From positions 16,390,276-16,454,275 of the forward strand of contig CM030845.1 of assembly GCA_018105865.1 (NCBI GenBank): a stretch of DNA of 64,000 nucleotides, written 5' to 3'. The translations under genes were made by a program, and so were the position numbers. Under the pieces are notes generated by a model that saw nothing but the letters and a program-made list of their open reading frames with translations, made no database searches and was not told where the DNA came from. This DNA comes from Metaphire vulgaris. Taxonomy: Eukaryota; Annelida; Clitellata; Crassiclitellata; Megascolecidae. Shown here piece after piece: positions 11,456 to 21,400 of the stretch (positions are counted from its first letter, which is position 1; every line of letters begins with the position of its first letter).

Positions 11456-12049
11456 CAGTGATGTGCAAGATACTATTTTGAAAATAGTATTTCTATTTTG
11501 AAAATAAAAAATACTATTTTATTTTCTATTTTAAAAATACTTTTTAAAATTATTTTATTTCATTATTTTCAAAATAGTTTTAAGAAGTATTTGTGACCTT
11601 AAGGAAATACTTTTCCAAAATACTTTTTCAAAATAAAAATTTTATCAAAGTTTGTTGTCAACTTGTAAGGCTAACAGACTTACACTGTTCTTGTGAGTTG
11701 TTCTCGTGTTCAACAGTTCAGGAATTATGCTAACTTTGCCGAGGAACTGACATTTGCGGTTGGTTTTTTAGTTTTTACTGGCCATAATGGACGATGGATT
11801 GTGTTGAATCTGCTGCTGTAGAAAACCTTAATACAATATTGTGATGCAATGCAAGAATCAATTTATTGACGTAAGGCAAAGTATTTTACGAATGTATTTT
11901 CCAAAAAGTATTTTGAAAATACTATTTTATTTTGTATTATGCAAATACTTTTGTAAAGTATTTCATTTTGTTATTTTCAAAATACTTTTTTTGCACTATT
12001 TTATTTTCTATTTTGAAAATACTTTTGAAAAGTATTTTGCCCATCACTG
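11456..12049. mobile_element. hAT-like MITE filled with AAAATAC repeats
   Basis: Perfect 8-bp duplication CCCTTAAT at both sides; ends CAGTGATG(T/G)GC and its inverse. The interior is a degenerate palindromic series of AAAATAGTATTTC-like units with about 130 bp of unrelated sequence in the middle. No coding capacity; the frame at 11841-12056 is composition-driven. Confidence 0.75.
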
Positions 12050-12442
12050 CCCTTAATAGCATGTTATTTCTAATATTACACTTTGCAATTGAGTTAGAAC
12101 TATAGAGAGTTACGCGCTTCTCTCTGTAGCTTAGTGACTTGAAACACTATGCAATGGTTTTGTTTGGAAATCAATCCTTGATTTATTAATTGATTTTCAT
12201 TTTAATTTACAGCAGTTGCATCTGTTTCATGGAGTAGAGACACATATCAATCATGTCATTACATATCATTTAAACGCTATTATTCGAGTTCGTTATTTGA
12301 ATTTTTATATAAGCAGAATAATTTGATTAAGATTTCGATTTGATCAACTAATGTCTTCGAGATTGCTTCGGCCTATTTATTCCTGTCTATATTTTATTAA
12401 ACCAAACTGCATTGTTAAGATGTGTGCTGCTTATCTGTGATA

Positions 12443-12493
12443 AGTTGCCACCCAACGCCCCCATTTGCCAAATCCTAGAGCCGCCACTGTTAA
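12443..12493. mobile_element. hAT-like element right end
   Basis: Ends CCTAGAGCCGCCACTG and shares AAGTTGCCACCCAACGCCCC with 9790 and the element at 42179-42540. Only the terminal portion is present. Confidence 0.5.
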
Positions 12494-12727
12494 CTAAACC
12501 TAATCCAAATATTATACCTAATCTTACGATCGATTAGTCATATTCCAAGAGACATCAGAGTATATGCATGCAGTTTCTTTGTATTTTCTAATGAATATAA
12601 ATGTTCTTAGTCAATTAAAAATCACGGGGACGTTTCAGATACAAATAAATGAATTTAGATTTGTTATTTAGCCCGTCTAAACAATTATCTATTTAGTTTG
12701 TAGTTTATTGCATTTTACAAAACACAG

Positions 12728-13039
12728 AGCTACAATTAATGCCGAAATTTGCCGAAGTTCAAGTGGGAGAGAGCTTTCAATTCACCTGCAAAACCTTTTA
12801 TAAGGATGAAGCAATCAGATGGCAACGCATTCCAATGGAAAACACTTTTCCAGTCGATGTGTATCTATATGACCAACTGGTCAATGACTATGATACTCGG
12901 TATGAGGTTAAAAAGGAAGTGGAAGCTGGGATCAATAAACTCATTATTAAAAGAGCTGAAATGGGAGACTCGGGAAAATTCCGCTGCATCGACAGATCAG
13001 GCCATGGACAGCATGTGGACTCTCTGCTAACAGTTGTCG
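12728..13039 (+). CDS. Ig domain exon (D1, copy A) of plus-strand receptor
   Basis: The exon runs from acceptor AAAACACAG to donor GTAATT, 312 nt, phase 1-1, so the in-frame ATG at 12739 is an internal methionine and not a start. It encodes a V-like Ig domain: FTCKTF (B-strand Cys), IRWQRIP (core Trp), DVYLYD, LIIKRAE and DSGKFRC (F-strand Cys). The pattern W-x-x-IP ... DVYL ... D-x-GxFRC is shared with the exon at 53746, so both belong to one receptor family. The second Ig exon follows after a 359-bp intron. Its signal-peptide exon was not identified, and upstream sequence is repeat-filled. It could be part of a functional gene or a partial duplicate. Confidence 0.78.
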
Positions 13040-13398
13040 GTAATTACACTTTTCTAGGATTTCGAATGGTTCTCACTTTTAAAATGAAAATTTGGAAGAA
13101 CTTTATATACGGATAAATAATGAAGCTAATCCTTTAATAAAACTCATTTGTTAATAAAACATATTTGGCTTTCCATTAACAGTGGCATTAACTACAACTA
13201 TGGACGAAGTCTCAAATGGTTCATTTGATTGAATTATGATGATTTTACCTTGCTCGCCTCATTTTCAAAAAAGATTATTCACAAAGTTCCATTGGAAATC
13301 TCATATTTGCTGAGATTTAACGTCTCAATTTGATATTTCGATTAATATTGCGTCTCATTATGGAAGCTAATGAACTACAGTTGTCTGCTTATTTATAG

Positions 13399-13683
13399 GG
13401 CCTCCTAAGTGTCATTCGTCCATTAACGCGTCATGTGATTTGGACGACATAGAAAACGTTACCTTGACCTGTAATGTGAAATTTTCTGGAAAAATGCGTC
13501 CCACCATCGAGTGGAAACATGAAGGGGAAAAGATGTTGGGTGCAACCTCCACTTTTTCAGCTGAGGTTCAGTCTTACCTGACAATCCAAATCGATCAAAG
13601 AAGTTCTTATTCGTCACCCTACAGTTGCTTGTCCTTGACATCCAATTCATCATGTACCATTAGAATTCAGCATGACTGTACAG
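13399..13683 (+). CDS. Ig domain exon (D2, copy A) of plus-strand receptor
   Basis: Bounded by acceptor CTTATTTATAG and donor GTATGT, 285 nt, phase 1-1. It encodes a C2-like Ig domain: an extra N-terminal cysteine pair (KCHSS, ASCDL), then VTLTCNVKF (B-strand Cys), TIEWKHEG (core Trp) and SPYSCLSL (F-strand Cys), with further cysteines in SSCTI and HDCTG near the end. The extra cysteines suggest an added disulfide outside the canonical pair. The exon would join to a downstream transmembrane exon; the first compatible one is at 30736. Confidence 0.78.
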
Positions 13684-13779
13684 GTATGTAATGTAGAATT
13701 TGAAATGCTAAGATTTCTAATGCATGATTTCTGAGGTTAAAAAATAATAATATGAACTACCTGTTTCAACACTCCATCC

Positions 13780-13985
13780 AGTTTCGTATAGATACTTTAT
13801 CAAAAGCTTTAGCAAAATCTAAGTATATTATATCGACTGCCTTGCCCTCATCTTGGTCATCATAGATCTCCTCCATAAAGTCTAACATGTTGGTCAGGCA
13901 TGACCGTCCCTTTGAAAATCCATGCTGACTGTCATTAATAATTTTTAAACATTCTCACAATTATTGTCACAGCTCCCTTAACTCT
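13780..13985 (-). pseudogene. LINE RT fragment downstream of D2 (copy A)
   Basis: The minus strand reads as RT palm sequence around GFSKGRSCLTNMLDFMEEI and KAVDIIYLDFAKAFDKVS, split only by small lesions; Jockey/CR1-like. The same fragment is at 63520-63725, so insertion preceded the duplication. Confidence 0.75.
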
Positions 13986-14439
13986 AACGCCTACAACGCA
14001 GGTCATTTGGCTCGTGACCTCATACCCCACTCCTTACGTTAATCCATTACCAGTAAACGTGTGCGTGGGTGAATAAAGTGTGGAAACGAAATACATTTAT
14101 ATCTTGTAGATCAAAGACCCGTTTCTCAATAAACATATTATGAGGAAACTTTAAAATAAGTGTAAGTTTTTGTCGTAAGTCTTAGAAGTCATGGAATGAA
14201 GACATCGTAAGAGAAATCTCGGATAGATTCACAGCAGTCCACTTCCGATATCGCAAATTTATCATGGAATTAAATCTGCTGAACAACTAGCAACAATTTT
14301 CATAGTCTCGTTCACACAGTCATAGAACTACACAGTGCATCTTAAAGAGGATGCTGCGAACCCGCATAAGTTGAAATAGTTTGAATTTGTGACAAGCCAT
14401 TTCACAGATCAGTGGAGGCCCGAGCCATTTGCAAATCTT

Positions 14440-16915
14440 AGTTAGTTAGTTAGTTATAGGCTAATTTATATAGCGCTATTGTCCTAGCGGGCTAGAGTCA
14501 AGAGTGCTTTACAGCGAATTAAAAGCGTGTTCAAACAAGTGCGTTTTTAGTTTCTTAGTGAATGTTTCCAAGTTGGTCGCGCTGGTGACAATGTCTGGTA
14601 ACGACTAACGCGTTCCAGAGAGCCGGGTTCCCTCGAGTAACAGAACGCTCCCCCAGTTGGGCTGTTCTCGAGGGAGGAGGCACCGTCAGTCGGACCAGAC
14701 TGGAGGAGCGGAGCCTCAAGCGACCTTCTGTGGATGAAGGCTTTCGAAGAAGCACCGAAAGATAGTCTGGGCAGAACGGGTCGTAGAGTGCTCTGAACGT
14801 GAACCAGCACCTTTTGTAGATTACCCGCTCCGGTATGCGGAGCCAGTGTAGTCTGTTCCGAAGTTGGGGAGTGACGTGCTCACACCACCTGGTCTGAAAG
14901 ATCAGTCGGGCGGAAGCGTTCAAGACCATCTGCAGACGATTGAGCTGGTAGCCTGGCGTTCCGAGTAGTATACTATTACAGTAGTCTATTCTCGTAAGCA
15001 CCAGTGCCCGCGCAAGCTGGGTCGCAGCAGACGCAGGTATGTGTCTTTTTATCGCTCTAATCCGCCGGAGCTGGTAGAAGGAATTGCGAGCGACGATGCC
15101 GATGTGGTTACGGAGTGACAGCGACTCGTCTAATAGAACTCCGAGAAGGCGGACCTCGGCCGACGGGACAATAGGGATCTGGTCGATGACGAGCGGCGCA
15201 TGACTGATTAGATGCGTCCTCCTTGGGGTGGTAATCCAGAGAACTTCCGTCTTGGCTGGGTTGAGAGCCAGACCATTTGCCTCGGTCCAGAGTTTGATTT
15301 TGGCTATGCACGCTATGACGCGGTCACGTAGTTGTTCCGTGTCCCTGGCAGGACAAGAGGCGAGGATCTGTACATAATCTGCGTAAGCATGAGGGGCTAG
15401 CCCGCACTCCTCGACAATCCGTCCGATGTCTGCGACATACAGAATAAACAGGAGAGGGCCTAGCACAGACCTTTGCGGCACGCCACTGAGAACAGGACGC
15501 GGTGAGGACATGGTCCCGTTCCACCATACCGACTGCGTGCGATCGGTTAGGTAGTCTTGCAGCCACTTGAGGGTTCCTCCCTTGATGCCGTAAGAAAGCT
15601 CCAGCCGTCGGAACATAATCTCGTGATCAACAGTATCGAAGGCTGCCGATAGGTCCAGAAGACAGAGGAGAGCGACTCGATCATTCGATATGGCATCAAC
15701 AATATCATTAAAAATGCGCAGGATGGCCGACTCAGTGGAATGACCGCGTCTGTATGCCGACTGTTTCTTCGGCATTAGTCCGTTCGCTGCTAGATATCCA
15801 ACCATTTGCGTATTGACGAACCTCTCCAGGACTTTGGAGAGGAAGGTTAGGTTGGAAACTGGGCGATGGTTGTCGATGTCGGTTGTATTCGCTCCCACCC
15901 GCTTCAGCCGTGGACGTACAATTGCATGTCTCCAGCACGAGGGAAACTCGCCGGTTCTCAGAGACGTGGTCATAAGCGTCACGAGAAATGGCGCCAGAGT
16001 GTCGATCACTTCCTTGAGAAGCCATACTGGAAGGGGGTCGAGGTCGCACTGTTTATTCGGGGATGTCCGGACGATCGCGATAACGTCCTCCCTCGTCGGA
16101 GCCGAGAGCTCGGTGAGGGAGGATCCTGTAATCTCGGTGTAGCCGACCGGCTCCGCATCCGACGTTCTTCTGCGAATGGCGGTGATCTTGTCCTCAAGAT
16201 GCTGATGGAAGTCGTCTGCAGAAAAACTAGTGGTCACACGGCCGCGATGATCGTGGTTTCCAAGAAGTCTGTCCAGGTGCTTCCATGTCTGCTCCGAATC
16301 CGAAGCTGCTGATTCGAGCGAGCTCTTCCAGAATTGGCGACCCTTCGCCCTAACAAGACGCCTGCTATCTTTAAGGGCTTCGCGCCAGGCGTTATAAGCA
16401 GCGTCGTCTCTGCCGAACCCACGCTTCTTCCGCTTCTGGAAAGCCCGTTCCAAACGTCGAGCCTTCTGCCCCGCCTTTCGGCAGTCCTGATCATAGTAAG
16501 GGAGGTGAGGTCGAATCGGCACAGTCGATTTCACGAACGGTGCCAGGTCATCCAATATTCCAGTGATAACTGTGTGGTAACGGTCGGCCAGATCCGTTGC
16601 AGTAGCTGGTTCTATGAGGTCTTGAGGGCTGCAAAGCGACGACTCTTTAAGCCGGTCGATAAACCGACCCCGATCCAAGAGCGCCCGGCGCCTCCTCCGA
16701 ATCGTCATGAATTCTGGTTGCGGACGTGCGACTGGGAGTGTCCAGCGGACCAGCTTATGATCTGAGAGGCCGGCGTGTGTCCTCATCCGCTGGAGAGATG
16801 ACTACGTCTAGCAGCCCTACACGATCGTGTGTCGGCTCCCTGACTAATTGCCGCAGGTTGAACGTGTCAAGAAGCTGAATGAGTAACTCAGGTAACTCAG
16901 TATCCCAACTCTTAA
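14440..16915 (-). pseudogene. L2/CR1-like LINE: endonuclease end, RT and C-terminus
   Basis: A 743-codon frame (16786-14555) begins with the endonuclease C-terminal GLSDHKLVRW motif, continues through a linker and RT: RPVSNLTFLSKVLERFV, LLDLSAAFDTVDHEIM, LSGVPQRSVLGPLLF, and the active-site strand HAYADYVQ, then NRLHWLRIPERVIYKRC. The catalytic box is YADY where YADD is required, and the preceding PQG is PQR, so the enzyme should be dead although the frame is open. Upstream, 16787-16915 continues the endonuclease in another frame (LVREPTHDRVGLLDVVIS). The 3' end is a (TAAC)n tail at 14441-14456. Confidence 0.85.
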
Positions 16916-17443
16916 TATGAATCTAGAGCCGAGAGTGCGCGCGTGTGTGTGTGTGTGTGGTGTTTGTTCATAGAAGCGTCCGTATAAAAGACGATGGGCG
17001 TCTATGTGTGCTTGTATGTGTGTTTGGCTCCTCCTTTCTCAACCAGGGTTTGCCACCGGCTATGGCGGAGTTAGCCTTAAGAGAATTACAAAGAATTACA
17101 CAGAAATTATTTATATGCCTATATGTCCATTATTTCGAGGCCCCATTTTAAGCAGAGCTGCGGGCCAAGAGGGCTTCCTGTCCCCTCGAGTAGGGGGTCC
17201 TGCGTGGTCGAGTATTCAGCCAGCGGATGAATTATCTAGCAATAAAATAGGAGAAATAGGCGAAGACAAACACAAACCTACTTCTCAAATGATAAAAACG
17301 AAGCATTCATTTACGGTCGATTGGCCTAGTTGCGCTGCAGCGTGGCAATGTTCGAAGTTTCAATAAACCATAACCAAAGACTTCTTAGTATTAACAAGAG
17401 ATACATAATTAGAAAATACATTCCAGAACCAATGTGCTAGAAT
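16916..17443. other. No gene; short (GT)n tract
   Basis: A (GT)n run at about 16941-16959 lies just upstream of the truncated LINE. Remaining sequence to 17443 shows no supported feature. Confidence 0.45.
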
Positions 17444-17772
17444 CAGTGCCTGCACCAGAGTATTTGGCGCCTTAGGCGAACTTGTCGCACTGCTCTTCCA
17501 CACCTGCCAATCAGTCTAAAATGTTCTCAAAAAGTTATAAAGTTTTAAAAAATGTAGAAAAATGTATATGAAGGGCGTAAAAAAGTGATGATGACCTTTT
17601 TTGCGTGTGCACCAAACGGACCTGAAAACCACCGGTTCAATCCATTTATTACTAAAGGGAGGCATTTGTTAATATTTATTTTGTTGCATTTCTTTCGTTG
17701 CCGCTCCACAGAATTTTGCCGCTCTAGACGCCCCCACCTATTGTAGATCGCCCAGTGGTTAAACCGGCCCTG
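17444..17772. mobile_element. hAT-like MITE
   Basis: Perfect 8-bp duplication GCTAGAAT at 17436-17443 and 17773-17780; ends CAGTGCCTGC and GCCGGCCCTG are hAT-like but weakly inverted. No transposase. Confidence 0.65.
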
Positions 17773-17780
17773 GCTAGAAT

Positions 17781-18175
17781 ATCGTTCGATGGCATTCGAA
17801 ATCGATCCCAGCAGGCAACGACGCGAAATTCTGTGAATTTCTCAAGCGATTAAACTGATGAAATGGAGTAATTAATCCGCGGTTTTAAATAACAAAGCAA
17901 AGTAATAGTTGGCATCAGGACAATGTCCGCAGCGTTAAGTTAACATTGCTTCCGCCAGAACATGTAGTTTTCTTTCACAGCAAAGGTATTTGGCAAGGCT
18001 CCGATAACATTGCTTGCATTTACCGCATTCACGTGATTAAATTAATCCGCATCGAACATACTGTACGAGGACCAGGCATACACAAATGGACTTTGTAGCA
18101 GCAGCAGCAGCGATTCATCTGAGATTATTCTGTATAATTCAAGAGCTGTCTTCCTCTGTCATAAACTTCTTTAAC
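17781..18175. other. No recognised feature
   Basis: Apparently unique sequence with a short (CAG)n run near 18097. It forms the left flank of the Gypsy element insertion. Confidence 0.4.
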
Positions 18176-18179
18176 ATAG

Positions 18180-18320
18180 TGTTGTAAGCTCGGTGGGCAA
18201 ATACTACAAAAGACTTGATTTTAAGCTCTTTAATCCAAATCGACTAATCTTGTCGATCAACTCAACCGGAAGACCCCTTCAATCCTCATTAAGCAAGTAT
18301 GTACAGTGCATCCTCCAACA
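18180..18320 (-). repeat. 3' LTR of the Gypsy element
   Basis: Same length and apparently the same sequence as the 5' LTR. Unusually short for Gypsy LTRs. The left flank is ATAG. Confidence 0.92.
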
Positions 18321-18323
18321 TAT

Positions 18324-18333
18324 CCCTCCCCCT
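18324..18333 (-). promoter_or_regulatory. Polypurine tract
   Basis: The minus strand reads AGGGGGAGGG three bases before the 3' LTR, the expected position and composition of the plus-strand DNA primer. Confidence 0.8.
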
Positions 18334-18449
18334 AATGTTGATTGTTTTTCTGGGAAGGAAACAATCACAAAAGTTACAGGAAAAATCACAGAAAATTTAC
18401 ATAACAATTGCACTATACAGGAAATAATTATCAAAACCTAACAGACAAA

Positions 18450-21400
18450 TCAAACATCAGGTACTCTACTTAACAGATCTGGTAGAATATTGTACTTTCC
18501 TGCTCTGTGTCTAATGTCCAATTCATACTGGTTAAGCTCAAGACTCCATCTTAACAAACGAGCATTATAATTTGACATAGTAGCTAAAGATTTCAATGGA
18601 GAATGATCAGTATATACAACAACAGAATTCGATCCAAAGTAAACAGAAAACAAACGAACTGCAAGAACCAGAGCATACGCTTCTTTTTCTACAATTGAGT
18701 AATTAATCTGGTGTTTATCCAATTTCCTACTGAAGAAACAAACTGGATGTTCTATTTCCTGATAAATTTGAAAAAGACATCCACCAACACAAAACGTAGA
18801 AGCGTCAACAGCTAAATAAAATTTCTCATTATAATCTGGAGGTCTCAAAATTGGACGAGACGCCAATCTTGATTTTAATTCCACAAATGAATCTTCAGCC
18901 TCTTTAGACCACTCAAAATTTCTGTTCTTTTTCAACATATTTGTCAATGGTAAAGTTAATTCAGAATAATGTGGCAAAAATCGTTTGTAATAGCCCGCCA
19001 CACCTAACCAGGACAAAATTTGTTTCTTATTCTTTGGTCTGGGAAAATTTAACACAACATCAATCTTTGATCTCAATGGTTGTACACAATTCAAACCCAG
19101 ATGATATCCTAAAAAATCTACTTCAGCATTTGCAAAACAACATTTCTTCGGATTCAATGTCAAACCAGCATCTTTTATTCTATGCAAAATTTCAGTTAAA
19201 TGTTTCGCATGATCTACCCAAGTAAGACTGAAAATAATAATATCATCAAAAAATACATCACAAAACTCTTGCACCCCTTTCACTAAAATTCTTCCCAACT
19301 TAGCAAAAGTTGCTGGAGCTCCCTTTAAACCGAAACTCATATACTTCCACTGATAATGACCATTAGGTAATACAAATCCAGTTAAAGGAACAGACTCCTC
19401 ATCAAGTTCAACTTGCCAGAAACCTCGCGAAACATCCAGCTTTGACATATACTTTGCCTTGCCTACCTTATCTATTAAATCTTCCACACGAGGCATTGGA
19501 AAAGAATCATCGCAAGTAAGAGCATTTAAACGACGAAAATCTGTACACAACCGATCTGAACCATCAGACTTCTTAACGACCACTATTGGTGCAGCCCATT
19601 CGGAATTAGACTCCTCAATAATCCCCAATTTCAGTAACTCCGAAATCTCTTTCTCAACCCTTTTCAATTTTTCAGGATTCATGCGATAAGCTTTTTGAAC
19701 CACAGGTTTTGCACCTTCTACTAACTTAATTTTGTGTTTAACCAAATTTGTGCAACCTGGTCTAGTCGTAAACACTTCAGCAAAAGGTTTCAAAACATCA
19801 AACAGTTCAGACTTCAAACTCTTATCTAATTGTGACTTATCTACAAAATCTTGAATAATCATATCATTATCAACCAATTTATCAATCTCTGACAAATCAT
19901 ACGGACATTCTGATTGACAAAACTCATCACAATCAACCTTATCCGAAATTACATCAGAACACAAAACCGACACATCATTCTGCTTCAAACAACAGAAATA
20001 AGAATCATCCTTAATCACAGATTTACCATTATTTACAAAATCAGCAAACTTTACATTATTTACAATATCATCCACTTCAACTGTCTCTGTGTCCTGAACA
20101 CAACACTTTACATCTAAATTCAACAAATCAGAACACAATACAGAAAAATAACGCTGTTCATATTTCTTCATCAAATTCACATGACAGATCCTTTTATTTT
20201 TTCTACGATCAGGGGTCGAAACAACATAGTCAACAGGACCAAGTTTCCTCATTACTTCATACGGACCACAGTACTTTGCCTGTAAAGGCTTACCTTTCAC
20301 AGGAAGTAACAGCAAAACTTTATCACCAACATCAAAAGAAACTTCAACAGTTTTACGATCAAACCAACTCTTTGATTTTGCTTGAGACACAATAGTATTA
20401 TCATTAGCTGTTTCAACTGCTGTTCTAACTTTTTCACGCAAATCTAACACAAAATCAACTAAATTAGTTTTCTTTGACTTACTCAAAAATTCATCCACAG
20501 TCTCAGCTAACCAAAATTGCTTAATCAGCGAAAGCGGACCACAGACTTCCCGTCCAAACATCAAATCAAATGGAGCAAAATTAATTCCCTTCACCGGAAC
20601 CTCCCGATAAGCAAAAAGAACCCAAGGCAAAAATTCATCCCAATTTTCGTGATACGTTTCCGCCATTGCTTTCAGCATATCTTTTAACACTCTATGAAAA
20701 CGTTCCAAATTTCCATCCGTTTCCGGATGGTACGGACTCGTACGGATATGATGTATACCAAACTCCAGCATAAACACTTGTAACAAGTCCGACAGAAAGT
20801 TCGATGCATTGTCCGACAAAATCTCATTAACAAATCCAAACATCGAAAATGCACTTATTAGACACTTTGCTACCTCCGAAGCTGAATAATTCTGCAAAGG
20901 AAAAGCCAAAGGAAAATGTGTGGCTAAATCTAACATTGTCAAAATGTACCTGTTACCCGAATTCTTACACACACTTAGAGGACCGACTACATCGATTGCG
21001 ACACGTGACCACGCCTTCGAAATTACTGGTAAATTCATCAAAGGTGCTTTAGGCCTCGATCTGCCCTTACCCAATCTCTGACATACATCACAAGTACGAC
21101 AATACTTTTTCACCATACTCGAAATTCCAGGCCACCAAAAATTCCTTTGAACCCTATCCAAAGTTTTTTGAACACTCAAATGAGCACTGGCTGGGATATC
21201 ATGACCTAAAAAGATTAACTTATTTCTCAAAATTCGTGGGACTACAATTTGATCAAACCCCAAGTCCACATCAGAATTACACTTATTCCTTGCTCTTCTG
21301 ATCAAAACATCATTCTGCAGAACAAAACATGGTAGTTTAGCACAATTTCTAGCATCAACTACTAAATCATATAAAGGTCTTAAAGAAACATCCTCATGCT

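Larger units (their letters stand above)
9813..12442 (+). repeat. Dispersed repeat unit, copy A (partner 32325-33556)
   Basis: After removing a SINE, a LINE fragment and an AT-rich hAT element, this unit aligns with 32325-33556: both contain CATCTGTAAAATTCATCTTC, the motif TTTGCAAATGAATGGCTTATG, and end in CTGCTTATCTGTG. It is flanked on each side by the phrase AGTTGCCACCCAACGCCCCC. It lies just before the D1 exon, so it may be ancestral gene-flanking sequence or an independent repeat family. Confidence 0.7.
12490..14242 (+). repeat. Segmental duplication, copy A (partner 62230-64000)
   Basis: The stretch from just before the D1 exon, through both Ig exons and their intron, to about 14242 aligns collinearly with 62230-64000, the end of the window, so the true length is greater. 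By eye the Ig-Ig intron differs at about 27 of 359 positions. Upstream homology fades around 12490, next to the end of an hAT-like repeat. Both copies hold the same antisense LINE fragment after D2. Confidence 0.85.

Noticed and set aside
12739..13116. Treating the ATG at 12739 as a start codon
   Set aside because: A splice acceptor lies directly upstream, the frame is open before it, and the same exon in copy C has ACG there.
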